Source of the DNA: Nitrososphaerota archaeon
Lineage (GTDB): Archaea > Thermoproteota > Nitrososphaeria > Nitrososphaerales > UBA183
Direction: 5' to 3'
Assembly (NCBI GenBank): GCA_029785235.1
Contig: JAFMAA010000013.1
Coordinates: 1-23,451, forward strand
Length of the DNA: 23,451 nucleotides
Shown: positions 20,309 to 23,451 of the stretch, in pieces
Layout of the letters: each line of letters opens with the position of its first letter
How positions within the stretch are numbered: position 1 is the first letter of the stretch
The notes under the pieces: generated by a model
What the model was told of the DNA's origin: nothing
Databases searched by the model: none
What the model saw: the letters and a program-made list of their open reading frames with translations, nothing else
Program-made: the position numbers and the translations under genes

Positions 20309-20770
20309 ACGACTGACCTTACCGATTTCTTGGAGGCCGCCCAGAAGCTCGCCAACGAAGCCGAGGAGGGAAGGCGCATCAAGGAGGCCGCCCAGAAGGG
20401 CTATGTCGACACCACATCCTACGTCAGACAGTCGGACGCCAACGAGGACGAAAGGCTCAGGGAGATGGCGCGAGAAGTCATCTTCGAGACCTGGCACAAA
20501 GAACGCCGCCCCGCCAGCTTGAACGAGGTCTATGAAGGGGTCTTGCGGAAGATAGCCCAGGACATCGACGATGGCGCGTGGCCCCGCATCTGGAACGCGC
20601 ACCCCCTGAAGCGCACCGTGGACAGGCGCACGGGCGAACTTCATGAGATGGACTCCCGCTTCTGGGGCCCCTACACCTGCCCGCCCTGCCTGCTCGTCCG
20701 GCCAGGGTATAACCAGCCTAACCCGATGCTTTTCGACGACTCCGTGAGGGAGGAGATAGCGAAGACGTGA
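20309..20770 (+). CDS. Soluble protein with a probable ACG start
   Basis: This protein of about 153 residues has a charged helical N-terminus with an internal repeat (LEAAQK at 8-13 and KEAAQK 17 residues later), followed by a mixed region with TCPPCL near the middle of the C-terminal half. The frame opens directly after the previous TAA with ACG ACT GAC, giving MTDLTDFLEAAQ. A GGGGGGAG run sits 6-7 nt before the ACG. The next usual start, TTG 20330, has no ribosome binding site and would cut into the helix. Function is unknown. Confidence 0.6.
   Translation, partial: TTDLTDFLEAAQKLANEAEEGRRIKEAAQKGYVDTTSYVRQSDANEDERLREMAREVIFETWHKERRPASLNEVYEGVLRKIAQDIDDGAWPRIWNAHPLKRTVDRRTGELHEMDSRFWGPYTCPPCLLVRPGYNQPNPMLFDDSVREEIAKT
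20332..20398 (+). repeat. In-frame 16-nt direct repeat
   Basis: GGAGGCCGCCCAGAAG occurs at 20332-20347 and 20383-20398, exactly 51 nt (17 codons) apart, encoding the two EAAQK helical units. Confidence 0.7.
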
Positions 20771-20946
20771 GCGTAGTCTGTATCCAATGCCGAGGCACAG
20801 GGAAGCCCAGAAACTCTTGCAACGAAGGCTCGCGCTGTGCTTGCTGCAACGGACGAGGCCATCATCCTTCAGGACTCAAGCTCGCAGGGGAGCCATCGCC
20901 AAAGGCTCAGTCGCCATCGGCTCCCCCACACCCCCCAAAGAGGTAG
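20767..20946 (+). CDS. Orphan DnaJ-type zinc-finger protein
   Basis: This 59-residue protein starts at GTG in a GTGA overlap. VCIQCRGTGKP, then CACCNGRGHH, carries the CxxCxGxG signature of the DnaJ cysteine-rich zinc finger, with two repeats instead of four and no J domain. A Pro/Ser-rich tail follows. In DnaJ this finger binds unfolded substrate. Small stand-alone versions occur in viruses and in some regulators, and could be adaptors for chaperones. The function here is inference. Confidence 0.6.
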   Translation: MSVVCIQCRGTGKPRNSCNEGSRCACCNGRGHHPSGLKLAGEPSPKAQSPSAPPHPPKR

Positions 20947-20952
20947 TGAAAA

Positions 20953-21057
20953 CTGACTAACTGCCGTAAGACAAACCTTCACCGGAGGGCTCTCGAAGGG
21001 GTCCTGGACGCGTTGGCGCAGCTTGAACGGATGACGCAGGAGGCGAGGTTTCCATGA
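20953..21057 (+). CDS. Microprotein with a probable CTG start
   Basis: This 34-residue helical frame (TNCRKTNLHRRALEGVLDAL, then AQLERMTQEARFP) fills the gap between two genes and ends in an ATGA overlap. CTG 20953 lies 8 nt after GAGGT (20940-20944). Later in-frame TTG 21013 and ATG 21031 would leave only a stub. The ribosome binding site and exact fit support the CTG start, but a peptide this short is uncertain. Confidence 0.45.
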   Translation: MTNCRKTNLHRRALEGVLDALAQLERMTQEARFP

Positions 21058-21338
21058 GCCAATCCGACAGGGCCAAGGCGCTCATCAAGGACATGGAGGC
21101 ATACTTTAGAGCGGCCAAAGAGAATGAAGGCGAAGACGGTATGAAAACACAGCAACCTTACGAAGGGGGTTCGCCTGACTCGGCCAAAGCGCACCTCGGG
21201 GCGGGCAAAGAACATGAAGGCCATAACGAAGGGTCTGGGAATCGGGTCTTAACCAGCATTCCATCCCCTTCGGGTCAGATTCGCCCAGAGCTCTGGGGGA
21301 AACCAGGACCTGAGATACAGGAGGCACTCTTCTCATGA
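21054..21338 (+). CDS. Small polar protein of unknown function
   Basis: This 94-residue protein lies between two ATGA overlaps. It is highly polar and Gly/Glu-rich and contains a loose internal repeat (AAKENEGEDG and AGKEHEGHNEG). It is likely to be partly disordered. No motif, signal or membrane segment is seen. The strict overlaps support the reading frame and the start. Confidence 0.55.
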   Translation: MSQSDRAKALIKDMEAYFRAAKENEGEDGMKTQQPYEGGSPDSAKAHLGAGKEHEGHNEGSGNRVLTSIPSPSGQIRPELWGKPGPEIQEALFS

Positions 21339-21955
21339 GTGAATTCGAAGCCCAGACCTATGCCCCCCGCTTCAAATGGGAATTGAAGACCGGCGAGCTG
21401 AACGTCCAGCAAAGGCGGCAGGCCCGGGCGATGCTCTTCGGGTGCTTCGGACAAAAAAAATGCTTCTTCACCGGCAGGCCTGTAGTCCCCCAGCTCCTCC
21501 ATGACGCCTACGACTTGCATCATTTGGTGAAAAGAGGCTCTCCGGGTTGCAATTTTCTCATAAACCTCCGATTAGCCCTTCATGGCCCCAACGCCAACGC
21601 GGGTAAACAAAACATCCTGTCGACCATCCGAATCCGAGACAAACAAAGAATCCCCCTGTCAGCTACCGAAACTCTCAGACAGACCGTGCCTTACGACCAG
21701 GGGAGCGCAGAGATGCGGGCCAACGGAGAGGCTGAAGTCCCCTATCGTGCGTGGCTCTGGGAGAGGGTGATAGAAGCGGGGAGCGCGGGCTATCCGTGGA
21801 GCCAGGCGATAAACGCCGGCGCAGAACATACAGGCGTCTCCCCCCAGGCGACGCGAGACTATCTCAACAAGGCGGTCAGTGACGAGGGGCCTTTCTTCTG
21901 GGAGAAGGTCAACGGCGTCAAGCGGGTGTTCTTGAGGAAGGGGAGGGTTCTATGA
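21335..21955 (+). CDS. HNH-type nuclease with C-terminal winged-helix-like domain
   Basis: This 206-residue protein starts in an ATGA overlap. The first half has a CFFTGRP knuckle, then DLHHLVKRG and NLRLALHGPNANAGK, the His-His ... Asn ... His/Asn pattern of an HNH (beta-beta-alpha metal) nuclease. The second half ends in AEHTGVSPQATRDYLNKAVS followed by DEGPFFW and VFLRKG, typical of a winged helix with a recognition helix and wing. Fusion of an HNH core to a DNA-binding domain suggests a site-directed nuclease, either a homing-type enzyme or a DNA-processing one. Catalytic competence is not certain because the zinc Cys pair is not complete. Confidence 0.6.
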   Translation: MSEFEAQTYAPRFKWELKTGELNVQQRRQARAMLFGCFGQKKCFFTGRPVVPQLLHDAYDLHHLVKRGSPGCNFLINLRLALHGPNANAGKQNILSTIRIRDKQRIPLSATETLRQTVPYDQGSAEMRANGEAEVPYRAWLWERVIEAGSAGYPWSQAINAGAEHTGVSPQATRDYLNKAVSDEGPFFWEKVNGVKRVFLRKGRVL

Positions 21956-22119
21956 CTGATTACATGGAGGTAGCGAAAATCGAAGGACAGTCGCTGGAGC
22001 GGTTCTGGGCAGAGGCTGACAAGATCATCGCACGAAGGAAGGCCCTGATGCGTCGGCTAAACGATTTACAAGAGAAGACGGACGCGCTGATACATGCTGT
22101 CGACGAGGTGCAAGTATGA
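21952..22119 (+). CDS. Coiled-coil microprotein
   Basis: This 55-residue protein lies between two ATGA overlaps. It is almost entirely a charged helix (IIARRKALMRRLNDLQEKTD) with heptad-like hydrophobics. No family is recognised. Confidence 0.55.
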   Translation: MTDYMEVAKIEGQSLERFWAEADKIIARRKALMRRLNDLQEKTDALIHAVDEVQV

Positions 22120-22172
22120 CCTCTGAAGCCGTGCGGGGAACTGGTAACTTAACAATTTGGGGGGTGGCTTGA
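22116..22172 (+). CDS. 18-codon frame of uncertain status
   Basis: ATG 22116 in an ATGA overlap encodes MTSEAVRGTGNLTIWGVA and stops at the base before ATG 22173. The continuous overlap pattern is its only support. It may act mainly to deliver ribosomes to the next gene. Confidence 0.3.
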   Translation: MTSEAVRGTGNLTIWGVA

Positions 22173-22283
22173 ATGCAAGCGGGCTTTTTCATCTTAGGCG
22201 CCTTGATTATCTTCATAATCTTGTGGTTTCTACTTGCGTGGCCCGAGTCTAAAAAGAGAATGAAGCGCTCTCCAAGCGGTTAA
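22173..22283 (+). CDS. Single-span membrane microprotein
   Basis: This 36-residue protein begins MQAGFFILG, has one hydrophobic segment (about residues 4-23) and a strongly basic tail (SKKRMKRSPSG), so the C-terminus should face the cytoplasm. GGGGGG (about 22159-22165) upstream can serve as ribosome binding site. The size and layout resemble holin-like or small virion membrane proteins, with no proof of either. Confidence 0.5.
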   Translation: MQAGFFILGALIIFIILWFLLAWPESKKRMKRSPSG

Positions 22284-22316
22284 CAGGGAGAAAAAGAAGA
22301 ACGGGAGCATCGCCAG

Positions 22317-22493
22317 TTGAGTTACCAGAACCCCATGCGGTCCATGATAGAGCGGAGTGAGGAATCAGAGCGCCAGATAGAAGAGGGCCTTCAAGAGATA
22401 TGCATGCGTTCAGCCGTGATAGAGCAGAAACAGGAGCTCCAGGCGACGAGCGACTATTGGGCCTTCATACGCCCCTTTAGGAGCTCTAAATGA
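22317..22493 (+). CDS. Helical microprotein of unknown function
   Basis: This 58-residue protein starts at TTG 22317 with GGGAG 9 nt upstream. It is predicted to be helical and acidic (SMIERSEESERQIEEGLQEI), with a C-terminus ending in FIRPFRSSK. Its stop overlaps the next ATG (ATGA). No family is recognised. Confidence 0.5.
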   Translation: MSYQNPMRSMIERSEESERQIEEGLQEICMRSAVIEQKQELQATSDYWAFIRPFRSSK

Positions 22494-22594
22494 CCACCTA
22501 TTACCTTTCACATACGTTTACGACTACGCGGTGCGACGACTGCGGTATCACTTTCACTGAGGCCCTATTGAAAGAGAAGGATTGCGAACCATGA
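22490..22594 (+). CDS. CxxC microprotein
   Basis: This 34-residue protein lies between two ATGA overlaps. RCDDCGITF is a single zinc-knuckle-like CxxC-G motif, with one more Cys near the C-terminus (KDCEP). The gene is exactly nested between neighbours. Function is unknown. Confidence 0.45.
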   Translation: MTTYYLSHTFTTTRCDDCGITFTEALLKEKDCEP

Positions 22595-22656
22595 GCTTGC
22601 TCTTCTTTTGGCTTCTACTTTGCGCCTTCAGGGAGTGGACGGAGGAGATGCGATGA
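22591..22656 (+). CDS. 21-residue hydrophobic peptide frame
   Basis: ATG 22591 overlaps the upstream stop and the frame encodes a short hydrophobic peptide (MSLLFFWLLLCAFREW ...) whose stop overlaps the next ATG. GGAGGAG inside its end serves as ribosome binding site for the 22653 gene. It may be a leader rather than a functional protein. Confidence 0.35.
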   Translation: MSLLFFWLLLCAFREWTEEMR

Positions 22657-23096
22657 GCTTCCCCCTCGGCTTCCCTCTCTTCCTGGCAGGCTTCTGTCTG
22701 ACTGGCGGCATGGTCGCGTTCTCCGAAGCCAAGACCTCTATGGTGCGAGATGTGCTGTGGCTCCCCGCCCTCCTCGGTGCGTTCTACTTCTTCGTCTCTG
22801 CTGGTTCGTTCCGGCTCCTGTTCACCTCCGTCCTGCTCGACCTCGCCATCACAGGGCTCGCAAGCCTCGTCCTGTATCTCTGGTCCCGAAAGGTAGGAGG
22901 TGCAGACCTCATCGCCATGCTCGTCTTCGGCCTCTGGCCTATCCTCCTGGTGGACTCGCTCGTCTATGCCTCCCTAGCGCTGTTCGCCGTCAACGTCTTT
23001 AAGGGCCGGAGATACATCCCATCCTTGAAGCTCGCGGGGTGGCTCGGCCTCATGGTCCTTCCCGTGGGACTCTCGTTCCTCCTCCCAAGCCTTTAA
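22653..23096 (+). CDS. Prepilin-peptidase-like membrane protein (A24/FlaK-PibD type) with Asp-to-Glu change
   Basis: This 147-residue protein has about five or six transmembrane segments. RKVGGADLIAML (D85) matches the archaeal GGAD version of the GxGD motif of type IV prepilin and prearchaellin peptidases. In those enzymes the first catalytic Asp lies 8 residues before the Asp of a VPD-like motif. Here the aligned pair is E25 and D33 (FSEAKTSMVRDVLW), so Glu replaces the catalytic Asp. The enzyme family cleaves class III signal peptides at the membrane face. This copy may be impaired, altered, or a decoy. The start is ATG 22653 with GGAGGAG upstream. Confidence 0.6.
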   Translation: MSFPLGFPLFLAGFCLTGGMVAFSEAKTSMVRDVLWLPALLGAFYFFVSAGSFRLLFTSVLLDLAITGLASLVLYLWSRKVGGADLIAMLVFGLWPILLVDSLVYASLALFAVNVFKGRRYIPSLKLAGWLGLMVLPVGLSFLLPSL

Positions 23097-23097
23097 A
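23092..23097 (+). promoter_or_regulatory. TATA box for the 23122 gene
   Basis: TTTAAA in CAAGCCTTTAAAAGC overlaps the stop of the upstream gene and lies exactly 30 nt before GTG 23122. The sequence from CAAGCC through AAAGC is identical to the promoter at 6691-6705. Confidence 0.75.
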
Positions 23098-23121
23098 AGC
23101 CGCATATCCCCTCTTCTCGGC

Positions 23122-23439
23122 GTGTCGGTCGATAAGGCCCTCTTCGACGACGCCCTCGATGGCTTCGTGTGTTCGAGCAAGTCGAGGTTCACGACGGTCT
23201 CTTCAAAGCAGCTCCTCCTCTACATGAAGCGCAACATGGCGGACAGGCTCTCGCCGGAGATGCTGGCCGACGAAGGAAGGCTGAAGATTCAGATTGCCGC
23301 GTATCTGCGCTCCCGCATGGTGCTTACGAAGCTGACGATATTCGACACGGAGAAATGGAGGCAGGCGCACAGCGCAGGCGTGAACTCCTTCATGGTGGAC
23401 AAGATGGGCGCGGTCATCGCGTTCACCCGGAGCGGCTGA
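23122..23439 (+). CDS. Small soluble protein, leaderless, unknown function
   Basis: This 105-residue protein starts at GTG on the predicted transcription start. It is mostly helical and basic, and includes SRFTTVSSKQLLLYMKRNMA and a C-terminal strand-like VIAFTRSG. The overall pattern (three helices, then a short hairpin) could be a winged helix, but no family is recognised. It is the first gene of a new transcription unit; ATG 23444 just before the window end may begin the next gene. Confidence 0.6.
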   Translation: MSVDKALFDDALDGFVCSSKSRFTTVSSKQLLLYMKRNMADRLSPEMLADEGRLKIQIAAYLRSRMVLTKLTIFDTEKWRQAHSAGVNSFMVDKMGAVIAFTRSG

Positions 23440-23451
23440 CGACATGGTAGA

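Noticed and set aside
1..23451. CRISPR arrays, rRNA, tRNA genes and insertion sequences
   Set aside because: No regularly spaced repeats, no rRNA-like or cloverleaf sequence and no transposase with terminal inverted repeats were seen on either strand.

Overview
The window looks like part of an archaeal virus, provirus or virus-derived integrative element. It has a compact archaeal-type tyrosine recombinase, a P-loop ATPase, many small membrane proteins, large secreted surface proteins and a fibre-like protein. Archaeal signs are TATA boxes of the CTTTAAA type 30-34 nt upstream of start codons (mostly leaderless genes), Shine-Dalgarno sites (GGAGG) inside operons, frequent ATA and AGG codons, and a prepilin-peptidase relative with the archaeal GGAD form of the GxGD motif. 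Most genes are joined by 4-nt overlaps (ATGA, GTGA, TTGA). I recognise no terminase, portal, HK97-type capsid, polymerase, rRNA, tRNA or CRISPR array. The exact host lineage cannot be read from the sequence.

Layout. 6-7406 (+) is an envelope/surface block. It has two large Sec-exported beta-rich proteins with C-terminal membrane anchors (6-1793, 4581-5972), small membrane proteins, a tiny TatA homologue (2973-3125) overlapping a fibre-like protein with a twin-arginine signal (3122-4051), a secreted protein (6049-6582) and small Cys/His proteins. 7435-9026 (+) holds two tandem paralogous polytopic membrane proteins. 8652-10400 (-) is a three-gene surface-modification operon (membrane protein, GT4-like glycosyltransferase, FkbM-like methyltransferase). 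10518-12839 (+) carries membrane proteins, a frameshifted two-helix protein that could be a major virion protein, a strong terminator and a probable structured small RNA. 12778-13494 (-) is the integrase. 13643-18003 (+) is a probable morphogenesis operon with membrane proteins and the ATPase. 18006-22656 (+) is a dense run of very small genes, many with zinc-ligand motifs, plus a PD-(D/E)XK-like nuclease and an HNH/winged-helix protein. 22653-23439 has the prepilin-peptidase relative and a further leaderless gene.

Most striking are (1) the element's own TatA next to its own Tat substrate, suggesting dedicated export of a folded fibre; (2) several genes whose best start is ACG or CTG behind a good ribosome binding site; (3) a prepilin-peptidase-like protein with Glu in place of the first catalytic Asp; (4) a candidate structured RNA at about 11536-11605; and (5) a mosaic relation between 14172-14492 and 19396-20308, which share four exact 19-30 nt blocks in the same order with unrelated sequence between them.
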